NCBI GenBank assembly: GCA_910890315.1
Contig: CAJVGD010000046.1
Location: forward strand, 1,240,001-1,304,000
Length of the DNA stretch: 64,000 bases
Direction: 5' to 3'
DNA from: Serendipita indica DSM 11827
Lineage: Eukaryota; Basidiomycota; Agaricomycetes; Sebacinales; Serendipitaceae
How positions within the stretch are numbered: the stretch's first letter is position 1; the number at the start of each line of letters is the position of its first letter. This document shows positions 1-11,942 of this stretch, one piece after another. The position numbers and the translations under genes were made by a program. The notes under the pieces are model-generated. The model saw only the letters and a list, made by a program, of their open reading frames with translations. It searched no databases and was not told the origin of the DNA.

Positions 1-2
1 AC

Positions 3-1121
3 CAGTACGGCTACAACATTTGCAACTCGACGGTGGGCATATTACCTACATATTTTTAAAAGTATAGCTCATTCTCTATTAGACTCAGGGCCAAGAATCA
101 CTCTGCCAGACGGCCATTATCAACAGCATTGACGACTTTTGCCTTTGGGGTCCCCCCGAGCCCAACAGCTTGATCGGTGACACTGAAGGTGAAGCCGTTG
201 CTTGGTGCACAAAAGGAGGTCACGGAACTCGTGTCATTCCCGAGGGTGCCCTCACCGGTGTCCAGTTTATGCGCACACCAGATTACATCCAAGGTCCGCA
301 CCCAACCCTAAATCCTAGGCGTGTACTAACAACAAAAATATAGTCACTGGTCATATTAGACAAGAGCGTATCAACATTGCTGCCGACGACTCTGGAGGAG
401 AGATGGATCCCCACGGTGCCGACCAACGTGGCAACCCCCTCGGTGGCTTGCTCTTCTCCAACGCCTGGGGTGGAGGATACGTCCAAGCTATCGAATGGCA
501 CAATTTCATGGGTGGTGGCGTCTTCTGTCTCAAGGCCTGCGACCCCAGGGGCCCCAACGCTGCTCGGTACGTCTCCTCCTACCATCTACATCCTTTTCTA
601 ACCCTTAAAAAGCTTCTGCGAACATATCTTTGATAGAATTGGATGCGCATACAACGCCCCAGCTGCGTACGAGGACGGTGTGTTCGAATCCTGCCTCGGC
701 GAGAACCAAGACTTCCCGGGTTTGTCTCTCCATGCTTTGTAAAAAAAATAGGATGATACTGACGAACAAATCAGGTATCTATACCTCGAATGGCGTCGTC
801 ATGACATACACTCAACCCCCCGAGTCGCTTGGTCCCATTAGCGTCCGCCCATATGAGCCACGCATTCCGGCAAGCTCTTCGTGCACACCCTACACGAGCT
901 CTGCACTCTACACAGACGCACCACCAGCCACTGGTGCCGCCGCCTCGTCTTCGTCCACGACGAGCCGTGCCTCGACCTCGACTCCACGCAGCACCGCGAC
1001 GCGTTCGACGACGGGTACTAGCGCAAGTGCTACGTCGACTCCAGGTGCTGGATTCGTTGGTGCATCTGTCAGCCTTTCTGCTCTCCTCGCTGGCTTCTTT
1101 GCCTTTGCCGTCGCGCTCTGA
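3..1121 (+). CDS. GPI-anchored secreted glycoprotein, 3' part (macrophage-activating-glycoprotein-like)
   Basis: This is the 3' part of a gene that enters from the left edge. Exons read 3-32, 83-293, 344-566, 613-719 and 775-1121, with matching phases and GT-AG introns. The mature part is Cys-rich (SLCQTAI, DDFCLWGPP, AWCTKGGHGTR, FCLKACDP, IGCAYNAP). It is followed by a Ser/Thr-rich linker from about 890 and a hydrophobic C-terminal tail (SALLAGFFAFAVAL) that ends the protein. This is the usual layout of a GPI-anchored fungal wall or plasma-membrane protein. The conserved part resembles the 'macrophage activating glycoprotein' family of basidiomycetes; that is recall, and the biochemical role is unknown. 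The signal peptide should lie left of the window. Confidence 0.75.
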
Positions 1122-1799
1122 GATGCCCCGCCCCTTCTTTGTTTGGTGATGATGGACTTGGTTTAGTTGACTGAATACCTACTTATTCCACTCGTTTGCT
1201 CCCTCCCAAAAATATACACGTTTATTCTATGTTGGTGTCTGTAAATCAAAGGACTTGACCCTGAGCATCTCGACGGACATATGCGCCCAATGAAATATGT
1301 AGAGGCAACCATGGATAATATGAACTTGGCCTTTGATGCAGTGAACCCGACGACGGGTGCGATGACCAAAGGCGCACTAGAAATCTCTTTTGCGATCGCA
1401 AATACTGTATAAACTTGGCACAGAGTGACCGCCGAGGCGCTGTCGGCTGAAATATTCGAGTGTGAAAACGGGCGAGGCGATGGGCGTGCAGTGCGGTGCT
1501 GCGTTCCCATCAACCCATCGCCGTCTGCGTTCTCATGGGCTGTCCATTCTCACAATATTCGCTCCAACCAGCGTCCTATATAACCAGCGCATTCCCCCTC
1601 TGCTCTGCACTTTCTCCCCCACCGAGCACTTTTAGCGCCAGTTCTCGCAAGCCTTTTCTTCTTTCTTTTTCTTCTTTTTTCTTCTTTTTTTCTTCTTTCT
1701 TCTTTCTTCTTCTTTCTTCGTCCTCGACTTGCTAGCCAAGTTTTCTGTTCATTTCTTTTTTCCATAACATCTACACACACAAGTCGATAAACAACAATC
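1122..1799. other. Intergenic region with pyrimidine-rich promoter tract
   Basis: About 680 bases lie between the glycoprotein stop and the next start codon. Short open frames here have no coding character. The notable content is the T/C-rich tract near 1652-1722 and an A-rich leader (AACAACAATC) just before the ATG at 1800. Confidence 0.6.
1652..1722 (+). repeat. Imperfect (TTC)n pyrimidine tract in promoter
   Basis: About 70 bases are almost purely T and C with repeated TTCTT units. They lie 80-150 bases upstream of the start at 1800. Pyrimidine tracts in this position are common in strongly expressed fungal promoters; that link is inference. Confidence 0.6.
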
Positions 1800-2870
1800 A
1801 TGACCGTCGCACCATCTCGCCGTTTCTGCTGCTGCATCCCCGTCCGCCTGGGTGTCTTTGTCCTCAGCTTTGTGTCGCTCATTGCCTCTGGCCTCGTCGC
1901 CGGTGTCGTTTGGGTCGCACTCGCAAAGGGTCCTGCCAACCACGTCCACTTTGCTGAAAACCTCAAGATTGGTCTCATCATCGCTGGTGTACTCTACACC
2001 CTCTTTGCGCTCATCTCGCTTGCCGGGTATGTACTTCCTCACAACTCTCTACCCAAGACAACTCACATTTCATTAGACTCGTCGGTGCTCTCATCCGCTC
2101 CCGTGCGCTCGTCAAGACGTTTGCCATCTTCCTCTGGTTCCAGCTGTTTGCGAGCATGGCCTATTCAATCGCCTTTGCCATTGCCCTCTTCGACAAGCCG
2201 CTCCAGAACCACCTCGTCAACGAGTGCATCAAGCAGACCAATGCGACTACGCACGCCCTCCTCGATGAGCACGACCACAAGACTGAGACGAATGAGGACG
2301 AAGTTCGAGACGGATGCAAGAGCATCTTCAACGCCTCGAAGCCGCTCTTCTTCGTCAGCTTTACGCTCTTCTTCATCGTCACACTCTGTACGTTTCTTTC
2401 CCTTTACCCACTCTCCATCCCCCCCTTTTTCCTCCGCCCGGTGTTCGTACACCGTTTTAATCCCCTCGTATCGTTCTAGGCACCGTGCTCGAACTGACGC
2501 TTCTCAACTCTTTGTTCGCTGAACCTGAACCATCTGACGATCGTCAATCGCTCCACTCGACCGATTCAATCCACCCAACCGACCGTCGTAATCTATACCG
2601 ACACCACTCAACATCGCAACACTAGACTGTTGCATCATCGTCCGCCGCTACGGCCGCCAATTGACCGAGGAGCAAATCTACCTCGCCACCGCAAACGCCG
2701 ACTCGACGACCCAAGCTGCTTTCCAGCCATCTTATTACCCACACACACCCCTCAGCCGCGTCGAGCCCGGATACGGCGCCGCGGGTGCTTCGTCCAATCC
2801 TTACCCATTCGCTCAGCGTGAGCATGGATTCGGTTCGAACCGCAACCGCGATACCGAGGCTAACAAGTAA
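1800..2870 (+). CDS. Four-helix (tetraspan/MARVEL-like) membrane protein
   Basis: Proposed exons are 1800-2026, 2077-2387 and 2626-2870, about 260 residues. The N-terminal tail has a Cys cluster (RRFCCCIP). Four hydrophobic segments follow: VFVLSFVSLIASGLVAGVVW, IGLIIAGVLYTLFALISLAG, TFAIFLWFQLFASMAYSIAF and FFVSFTLFFIVTL. Between helices 3 and 4 is a hydrophilic loop with N-glycosylation-type sites, and the C-terminal tail is polar (YGRQLTEEQIYLATAN). This resembles the small four-helix membrane proteins common in Agaricomycetes, whose function is unknown. The last intron is uncertain: 2388-2624 keeps the frame, but an exon from 2480 (acceptor TTCTAG) would extend helix 4 and then loses the frame before 2626. 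Start context is AACAATCATG. Confidence 0.65.
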
Positions 2871-4698
2871 GCCTCCTGGTGTGCTGAGAGAGGCGGGGAG
2901 TTTAAGGGAGGGTGAAAGAGGGGTGGAGAGCAAGGGAACGCAGTGCGCTGAACCTTTAAAATTGTTGTAGGAGCAGGATTGTGCGCGGGTTGTTCGGATC
3001 GTATGGTGCTGGGAGGAGGACCTAGAGAGCGATTGGAGATGACGGGGAAAGATCGCTCACCGGTTTGGGCTCCCTCTTTTTCCGAACTCTACCATCGTTT
3101 CTCTTCTTCCCATTTTCCGCGTCCGCAATGATCAATCAAGCCACGACTGTTACCTTTTTGTGTAGGAGAGAGAGGAGAAGTGAACTCGACGTCGTCTTTG
3201 TCGAGGAGAGAGGAGGTTTTTGGAAAGAAATTACTGGCGCTTTTTTTATATTTCTTCACACTTTATACATCCTTTTCTTTTTTGCAACCTTTGTGTGGAT
3301 TTAAGTGACCGTTGGCTAGAAGCGTCGTCGTATCAATGCCGTGGGTGGTGATCAGAATGATAAGTATCGACTTTGAATATGTCCCCGGTCACTTCTACGT
3401 ACATACTAGGCTTTCGAAAGATGAGCGACGCAGCCTGAGAGGTCGGAATTGTGCGTGCCATGACCTGAGCTGAAAATACGTACTTTTGGCTGGTTGAGCA
3501 TGATTATGTATGTGAAATACAGTGTTCAACGTAGTTAACTAGGCGGTGGGCCACCTCACTTGGATGGCCACCACCACATCTCGCTCATTATGGATTTCGT
3601 TGCTAAGATTACCACCTCTCCACCCTTCAACCATTTAATAAACATCATTTATGGATAATCTATGCCCTCCTTCGCGAAACGCGGTCGTAAGCACGGTTGG
3701 GAGAGCTTCAGACTACTCAAACTCGAAGGGCTTATCTCGCCAGGATAACCCCATATTATAATGCCAAGATCAGTCCGTTTGCCTGTATGGCAGTGCAGAT
3801 GGTGATGTGGGCTGCCCATTCGCCAGTACTGGGCATTTAATGTTTCGGGACGCTCCTTGCGCTACAGCGGCGGACCGCGTATCTAACAGAACACACATTG
3901 ACCTTCGAGAACTTAAATTAATCCCTAGTTTACTTTGTTTCTGCCGAGGTTCGGTCTCTTGCGATGAAAACGCAGAGACATAGGGGCCTGACGGTCTAGC
4001 CATCATCTATCACAGCCCAATGCCCTTATGGAATGGTTCAAGCATGCAAATTCTCCTGAAGCTGACACGAGGGAGTGACACTGGATGATAGGGGTTGCCA
4101 TTGGAGAGCTCATCGGATAGCCAGTCCTGAGATTGTTAGAGAACGTGTATATCATCAAATCTTTCCTATATCATGGTGATAATTGGATGGCGGGAGTCGA
4201 TCCGCACATTGGTCTCTACGACGCTGACAATGAAAACCCAATTCCACGCTAATGGCATCATGAGCTCATGTACTACAAAATCACTCATCTTACACCCTTT
4301 TTGTTCTATTAAGCTGGTGGAAGAGACGGACAGGCTATTCCTAGGAGACGCGCATAGACAAAGGTTCCGAAAACCTCATAAAACGTCAAGCTGCATGCAC
4401 AAGAGATGCAATTAATGCGCATACGGCTAGTGGTTACGCATCCCACGCCTCGCGTTCGTTTTCCGGTCTCGCGCCGACAAAATATTGTGACGGATGTGCC
4501 TAATTCTGACATTGAGCGTGGTCAGTTACCGCTCTGCATTTGGACCTATGTCCGCCCATCGGGACTCGCTACGGTATGTGCGATATGTGCGATATATCAC
4601 GCATCTACGCCTTGAATCCTGTGCGTCCGCTCCTCACCAAAAGGTGACTAAACCCTGCCTAACTCGTTTTTTGCTCATCCCAAGAGGTTGGCGAGTCG
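2871..4698. other. Gene-free stretch
   Basis: About 1.8 kb has no reading frame with convincing codon use on either strand. It should hold the 3' untranslated region of the membrane-protein gene and the promoter of the KRE6-like gene. A short tandem repeat (GTGCGATAT, twice) lies near 4577-4595. An upstream coding exon of the KRE6-like gene could lie before a possible acceptor at 4683, but none stays in frame. Confidence 0.5.
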
Positions 4699-6899
4699 AT
4701 GTTTAGGCTGTACGATAGCAAACGTTCAAAGTCTCAGGACTACAAAGGTGGCGACTATATCCCTCTCAACCCGCGAAAACGCCAACCCGTCCCGACTCCA
4801 AATAGTTCCATAGCCAACCAGGTAAACTTTAGATAGATAGTAGCGGCTCTTAATGGCTAACAGGCCCTAGTTTGCTCTCTCTCCAGATCCGAACCAATGG
4901 GGCTACAATGTCTCCCCGAACGACGCAGAAGCCGACGATTGGATCCACGTACCTGATAAGAAAATCGATGATACGGGGTCGATACTTAATCCTCGTGGTA
5001 TCTCGGCGCTTGGATGCATCGGCATTATCTTCATGAGCATACTGACTTTATTGTACGTTCTCCCTTATTTTACATCCAAGCTAGTGTTATAGTGTATCCA
5101 ATTACTGAAGGATCGCAACAGCTTCATATGGCCCTTAGAGACGGGAATCCGCAAGATGCTCACGGCGACCACCCAAAGTGGATTCAACGTGGGTGGGATC
5201 AACAGCACGGAGCAAGTCTATGAAACAGCTTTTGCACTCGTCGACAAAGATACACCCCAGGACGTCCGCCGCAAAACATCACCTGTGGACAACCGGGAAA
5301 TGGTACTGGTGTTCAGCGACGAGTTCGAATTGGAGGGACGTACATTTTGGCCTGGCGATGATCCGTACTGGGAAGCGGTGGATATGCACTATTGGGTACG
5401 TTTCATGGGCTCAATTGTGGCCACTGCTAACCTGGTGTAGGGCACGGATGACCTCGAGTGGTATGTATGAAACATGAAGATGGTATCTAACTCAGAATAA
5501 ATGTAGGTACGATCCACAACAGGCGTATACAAAGGACGGTCAGCTCTGGATCGAGTTCCAAGAGGCCAAGCGGGAGGATAACCATAACCTCACCTATGTC
5601 AGCGCAATGATCACGACGTGGAACAAGTTTTGCTTCACGGGTGGTCTGATTGAGAGTACGTTTCATGCTAAATCCTTACACTTAAACTCACAACCCCAGC
5701 GAGCGTCCAATTACCAGGCTCGTCCAAAGTCAAAGGGTTCTGGGTATGTCCACTGAAACTGCATTGCACATAAATTCTGACGTCTCGAACATAGCCAGCT
5801 GTGGACAATGGGCAATCTTGGCAGAGCCGGTTTCGGCGCCACGACAGAAGGGCTGTGGCCCTACAGCTACGAATCTTGTGATATTGGAACTGTGAAGAAC
5901 CAAACAGAGTCGTCGCTCTCCCAGCCCTTTCCGCCACATTGTCATACCAGCCGGGTCAACGTCTCTCCGCATGCACTTGCCCAGGCGAGCCGCATCCAGG
6001 ACCAGTCTACGCCGATGGAACATATGCTGGACGGGGAGCACCCGAGATTGATGTCCTCGAAGCGCTCATCGATCCCAACTTGCTCGCTGGCGCAGTATCC
6101 CAGTCTGCACAATTTGCACCCTATAGTGCAGAGTACAAGTGGGATAATCTCACCTATGGCCATTATTATGGTACTCTCGGTGACGACCAGTACGTGAATA
6201 CATATCCCGGTGGAGTATGGCAGCAGACTGCGAGCACTGTCAGCAAGACGAATCAAGGATGTTATGAACTGGAGGAGAAATGTTTCGCGACATATGGCTT
6301 TCAGTATGTTCCAGGCTATCAGGAAAATGGCGCATATATTACATGGATCAATGACGGCAAGTTGGCGTGGCGCATGGACGCTCAAGGGTTTGGAGAGGAT
6401 GCAACGACGCAAATTGGGAAGAGGGCAGTGTCGAAAGAGCCCATGGTGCGCCCCTTTCGATCTTTTGACCATCTGGATTCAGAGACAATTGCTAACGGCT
6501 CCGTGTAGTATGTTATCATCAATCTCGGCCTCAGCGATGGGTTCTCTCATGGTATACCATTCGATGAATTACAGTTTCCAGCGTACATGAAGGTAGATTG
6601 GATCCGCGTATATCAGTATGAGGATGCGATGAACGTGTCTTGCGATCCCCCCAACTTTCCGACGAGCAATTACATCAACGCGTATGTACCTCTTCTTTAT
6701 CCCTGATATCCAGCACTTCTCTTTACTGGTGCCACTTCTTTCTAGCCTTCTGCAGTTACACCAACATTGTACTGACGCTGTTGGTACTAGTTTCGAAGAA
6801 GCGTATACGAATCCCAATTTCACCACGTGGTCTCGCCCGCGAACGAAGGGTGGCTACGAGCAACCTTGGCCGCGAAACTCACGGTCTGATGGCTGTTAA
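4699..6899 (+). CDS. KRE6: KRE6/SKN1-type beta-glucan synthesis-associated protein (GH16-like)
   Basis: This is a type II membrane protein of the secretory pathway needed for cell-wall beta-1,6-glucan assembly. Exons are 4699-4821, 4871-5052, 5122-5395, 5441-5460, 5507-5655, 5700-5743, about 5799-6445, 6509-6681 and 6791-6899, giving about 573 residues. A cytoplasmic tail ending near FALSPDPNQWGY precedes one transmembrane helix (SALGCIGIIFMSILTLLFIW). The luminal domain follows (MVLVFSDEFELEGRTF, MGNLGRAGFGATTEGLWPY, GQRLSACTCPGEPHPGPV). The catalytic ExDxxE motif is present as APEIDVLEAL. The length fits the family. One apparent missing base near 5922 separates two frames that both match the family. 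The exon-7 acceptor is ambiguous: AG at 5794 loses the frame and AG at 5798 keeps it. The ATG at 4699 is the first in frame; the true N-terminus may be longer. Confidence 0.88.
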
Positions 6900-7108
6900 T
6901 TATATCACCCGCATCAGTTCGTATTATAGCAATGTTTTTCATTGGGACCATACTTTGGTTGTTTAGCCTTCCAAGAATTCGTTACCTAATCACTATACCC
7001 ATCTTCACGACGATCACACTCGGGCAAGTGTCAATGTTGATAATAAGATAGTACAAGAAAGGGATCTCTTCGACGAAGAAACAGCCTCTGGAGTCGGATA
7101 AAGGCATT

Positions 7109-8896
7109 TCAATTCTTCACAAGCTCATGCCAGCCTTTCCCATCTAGGCGTTTGACTGCCAATCGGTCGAGTGGCTTCTTGAGCGCCCTTCTCCTACCTA
7201 CAAAGGCAGAGGCGGCATCAAGGAAGTCCTTCTCGACAAAACCCTTCCTCCTGGAAGATCTTACCTCAATGATCAGAACCTGAAGTGTCGGCAACAGGAC
7301 GAAAGCATTTCGTTTCTTGCCAGTCTTTCGCCCGAGTTGGCACATCAGCTCGAAAAAGTCGGAGGTGTTGAGGATTTCGATGAGGTGCAGTTCGACACAT
7401 CGAGTTAGACCGGAGATAGCTCGAACAAGCACCTTGGTGCTAACGCTGACATCCCGTAATTTGAGAACAGACGGGTTGAGACTGTGTGGCGATCCACCAC
7501 TCCTTTCTGCCGGCCAGATATTTCCCATTGTGCGGGAGGTCATCCATTGCGGACTTTCCGTGTCGGTGAGATCTAGAAGGCGAAGCTTTGGGGCCTCAAA
7601 ATGAACGAGGAAGTCGTATTTCATTGTGAAGGCCGAGGAACTCGCCACAAATTCGACCAGGTGACAGAGACTGATCCTGTTCGGAGGAGGATCTGGATGA
7701 CGATGACGCTGAGTTATCTGAAGGTGAGTAATATTTGGACAGTCAATGGGCCATAGCAATTTTGGAAGAGAGAGCTTGAGACCGCGGATCTGAGGCAGGC
7801 AGATAGTTGGGAAGGGATGATTTTCTGGAAGAGATGCGTCGAAATTCAGATAGTAAAGGCCCCGGAGGCCAGAAAGCTGCTGAGAATGGTCTGGTGATGC
7901 CGTCCCAGAAAGAGTAAGCTCTCGAATGTGTTGGATGTATTTCGTCTTCGTTGCCATTGGAAGGGCCGTAGTATGAGCCCCCAATTCGACCAGCCTAGAA
8001 GAGGTATTTAAAGCCTTTTTGAGCAGATCCTCTATTGTAGTAGACAACTTCTCCAATGAAGAAAAATCCCAGGATGCGAGAAAGTCTGCTGGAAGAACTA
8101 GATTGGATTGAGGAATATTCAGGCTCAGTGAGCGCAGTCGAGGTGTAGAAACTAGCGTCTCTATACGCTTCAAAAGACCCACGGCGAAGGCGCGCTCATA
8201 TGTCAGCTCCGCGTCGACCAAGATATCGAGAGGGGCACGGCCCGCTCTGGCCAACGCACGCTCGAGACGTATTTCTGTATGGCATACTTCGTAGATTTCG
8301 AACCTTCCTTGCGTACGTTGCGCGAGCTTCACATGATAATTTGCGGGATGGCAGAGGAGAATGGCATTCCAGGCGTCCTTTGTAAGTATTGCAGCAGCCC
8401 TCCATACCCTGCATACCCTCATTGGGCCCCAAACCGATTCAAGATGATCGCGCACGTGGATGCGAATAATGATAGAGAGGAGCTCAAGTGGAAGTCGTCG
8501 TATCGGTGCGATGAATGCTTTGAGATGAAGTATTTCGCGTTCGTTCGTTTCGATTTGCTCTTTCAGCTCGGTAAGCTTTGCCTTGAGGTCATCGTGCTCC
8601 GTGTAGAGTGCGTCACAGGTGGTAACGTGATATTTGATACGATATTTTGCGAATTCAACTTCTTGTGGGTTTGGGTAGGAAACAATGAGAGCTTTGGGGT
8701 CTGTCCAGTCCGTATTGGGCTAAACGCGTGTAAGACCGAGTAATCAGCAGTTAACGCCGCTTACACTCTGGGTTGCTGTATCACCGGTAATGCCCAATTG
8801 ATCATCCGCACCAGGTATTTGATCAATATCGACACTGTCTTCTTCAGAGATTTCGGACGACGCGGTACTTTCGGAAGGGGGTTGCCTACGCGGCAT
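7109..8896 (-). CDS. F-box/LRR-like protein, tandem copy A
   Basis: Two exons (8765-8896 and 7109-8719) give 580 residues. The N-terminus is an acidic Ser-rich leader (MPRRQPPSES...EEDSVDID). A predicted coiled coil follows (LYTEHDDLKAKLTELKEQIE), then an F-box core (APIRRLPLELLSIIIR, around residue 112-130). The rest is leucine-rich with irregular repeats (LRSLSLNIPQ, IRELTLSG, IRGLKLSL, LRLLDLTD, CVELHLIE). F-box proteins link substrates to SCF ubiquitin ligases; this divergent 'API-RRLP-ELL' type is greatly expanded in Agaricomycetes and no substrate is known. The start ATG was chosen because copy B has the same 44-codon first exon and the same phase-0 intron. It is a tandem duplicate of the gene at 9561-11373. 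Confidence 0.8.
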
Positions 8897-9560
8897 CGTA
8901 GGCACAAAAAGAGTAAATTCGATTACTTGGATTACTTTTTGATGTTCCAGCGACGCGTCAACTCTGGCCGGTTGGACGAAGGTGGGGACAAGTTTGTTTC
9001 CCACCCCTGTCTTAGACAAAGTCTAGTAGGGCTCATCAAGCGTCATAGTAATAGTAATGAAAGCGTTTGGTGACTAAATGATAGGGAAAATCAGATTTGA
9101 GATGGGTCGAGACGAACCTCTATGTCTGGAGAATTGTATCTGTGTCTAACCTTGCTGGATGCGATCAGTGTAAGAATTTTATGTTGCCTAACGTGGTTCT
9201 CTGACTACATAGTTAGCAGGACACGGAAACCTGGACAAGACGTGTTTTGCAATCTATGGATTATGCGTCGAGCTAGGAGGAGAATGGCACTTTAATTACA
9301 CGGATAGACCATGAGGAGCTGCCGTGGGATGTGAACGCTCCACGGATAAAGAATATGCGACCATAAAATATGAGCAGTGTCGATGACGACTCTTGCCCTG
9401 GGGTTCGTCTTATCACGCTACCGTTGGTCTTTCTGGAGTCATCTGATACACCCGCTTTCACACCGAATATACTGGTGTAATTATCAGTGTTGGAATAGGA
9501 TAGTACAAGAAAGTCTTCCCTTCGACAGGAAGAGGTAATATCAGCTGGATGTTGGCCCGT
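8897..9560. other. Spacer between tandem F-box genes
   Basis: About 660 bases hold the promoter of copy A and the 3' flank of copy B. The 130 bases or so above the copy-A start resemble those above copy B when read in the same frame, so the duplicated segment includes 5' flank. No other gene is seen. Confidence 0.6.
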
Positions 9561-11373
9561 TCAAGTCTCTACGAGTTCCTCCCAGCTCCTGCTATAGGGT
9601 GTCATAACTGCCAATCGGTTGAGCGGCGTCTTGAGCGCTTTTCTTCTCTCTAGAAAGGCATAGGCTGCATCGAAGAAGTCCTTCTTGATGAACCTCCCGG
9701 AGGTCATGATCTCGATAACGAGGACCCGGAGCGTAGGCAGCAGGGTGAAAGCCTTTCGTACCTTGTTCCCCTGTCTCTCAAGTTGGCACATCAGCTCAAA
9801 AAACTCTGGCGTCTTGATGACTTCGATGAGATGCAGCTCGACGCATCGAGTAAGGTGGGAGATAGTTCGAGTGAGCACCTTGGTGTTGATGTTGACCCAT
9901 CGTAATTTGAGGACGAACGGGTCAAGATAGTGCTGCAGCCTAAGACCCTTTGGCTGGCTCGGCCAGAGGTCTCCCATAGTCCGAGATGTCATGGATCGTG
10001 TGCTTTCCGTGTCTTTGAGATCGAGGAGACGGAGCTTTGGAGCTTCAAAGCGATCTAGGAAATCATACTTTGTTGTGAATGCGGAGGATTTGGCTTCGAA
10101 TTCGATCAAATGAGGAAGGTGAACTCTGTTAGGAAGGCGTTCTGGAAAACGATGGTCCGCTTGAGATATCTGTAGGTGAGTTATGTTGGGACAAGCAATA
10201 GGCCACAACACGGCGGTAAAGGAAAGATCAAGATGGCGTATCTCAGGCATGGAGATCGTTGAGACGTTGTCTCTCGGCACGTCCACGGCGAAACTCAGTT
10301 TGTATATTCCCCCGCAGCTGGAAAGGTCTTGATAGAAAGTCGGTGGCGCATCCCCGGCAACCGCGAGCTCTCGGATATGCGAAAAGTATTTCGTCTTTGT
10401 CGCCACCCGAAGGGCGTGAGATGGGAGTTCCAACCTGGTCAATCTGGTACACGTGTTCAAAGTTCTCTTGAGCAGATTCTCCACACTTGTATCCAACTCT
10501 TCCAATGGCGACAAATCCCATGTTGCGAGAAAGTCGACTGGAAGAATCGAATTCCATTGAGGAGCATTCAACTTCAATGAGCGTAGTCGAGGGGTAGACA
10601 CGAGCGCCTCTATATGTCTGAAAAGATGCAAAATGTTTTCTGCGGGAGCACCGTCGGCGATCGATGTGAGTGGAGTTGCTAGGTCCGAATGCACGAATAT
10701 TTCTAGAGGGACAGAACCAGCTCGAGCTAGAACGGTCTCAAGACGTTTTTTCGTATCGCACACCTCGTAGATCTCGAATCTCCCGTCAGTCCACCGTGCG
10801 TGCCTCACAAGATCGCTTTCAGGATTGCAGAGGAGAATGGCATTCCAGGCATCTTTCGTGAGCAATGCAGCAGCTCTCCATGCTCTGCAAACTCTCATGG
10901 CACGCCAGACTGATTCAAGATGATCGCGGACGTGGATGCGAATAATGACAGAGAGGAGCTCGAGTGGAAGTCGTCGTATCGGGGCAATGAGCGCCTTGAG
11001 ATGCAGGACTTTGCGTTCATGCGTTTTGATTTGCTCCTTCAGCCCGGCAAGCCTCGCCTCGAGAATATTGTACTCAGTGTAGAGAGTGTCACAGGCGAAG
11101 ACGTGACGCTTGATGCGAGATTTTGCGAATTCAACTTCTTGTGGGTTTGGGTAGGAAACGATGAGTGCTTTGGGATCTGTCCAGTCCAGGGCTGGCTAAA
11201 CGGCGCATCAGATTGATTAATTGGGAGTCTATCTGACCCACATTTTGGCCTGATTTGTCATCTATATCCTTTGATATATCATCTGTGCCGCGTCCCAGTT
11301 CAATGTCGACGACTTCTTCTTCAGAAAGGTCGGACGACCTGCTACTTTCGAGAGAGAGTGATCTACACGGCAT
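9561..11373 (-). CDS. F-box/LRR-like protein, tandem copy B
   Basis: Exons 11242-11373 and 9561-11195 give 588 residues. The plan matches copy A throughout: a 44-residue acidic leader (MPCRSLSLESSRSSDLSEEE), DWTDPKALIVSYPNPQEVEF just after the intron, a coiled-coil stretch (LYTEYNILEARLAGLKEQIK), the F-box core APIRRLPLELLSVIIR, MRVCRAWRAAALLTKDAWNA, then Leu-rich repeats. Copy B has a short insertion near TPLTSIADGAPAENILHLF that copy A lacks. The first exon has the same length in both copies and the intron the same phase. The predicted role is substrate adaptor of an SCF-type ubiquitin ligase; the target is unknown. It is transcribed away from the SDR gene at 11943, so the two share a 569-base intergenic region. 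Confidence 0.8.
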
Positions 11374-11942
11374 CGTAGATCCAAGAAAAGTATTCTCAGT
11401 GACTTTAGTCACGCTTTTGTCTCTTAGCGACGCGGTGAACCCGGTCAGTTGGAAGAAGGTGGGCCCAAGTTTTGCTTGCCACCGTGTCTTGAGCAAAGTC
11501 TCAACGATGCCTAGGGACAGTCCCTGTACTTGCAGCAAACTTAGAAGTACGCCTTTCTCTTTCGAGATGTATCGTCTACCCAGGATGCTACTCGGCTTAC
11601 CCGCAGCCAGTAACTCTGTGTCAGTCCGTATCACTAACTTCATCTGGATCGTAGGTCTATCTAGCGTCATAGTAACGGCACTGCGGCGAGAGGTCTCGAG
11701 CCCATCAAAGAAGACCACCGGAAATGCAAAGCTCCGATATTAGTCGATTAGGTGAAAGGGGCATTCCAAACGCTTCTGTATCTCTGGACGATCGACGTGT
11801 CCCTGTTTGCCGCGCAGTATGGCGCGTACCTTGCCGGTTATTGGCCCTTTATAAGAAGCCTCGTTGCTGGCTAGGGCGCCCTTTCTCTGACGCTCCTACG
11901 CCCGCCAGTCACTTGTAACTCGCCGTTTATAACAGCAAAGGC
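11374..11942. promoter_or_regulatory. Divergent intergenic region, F-box B and SDR genes
   Basis: These 569 bases separate the starts of two divergent genes and must hold both promoters. The frame of F-box exon 1 stays open upstream to about 11718, but it starts with no conserved motif, so I treat it as leader. No clear TATA box was found. Confidence 0.4.

Noticed and set aside
11374-11718. N-terminal extension of F-box copy B
   Set aside because: The frame is open, but it is not conserved as protein with copy A beyond a short flank and copy A is closed earlier.
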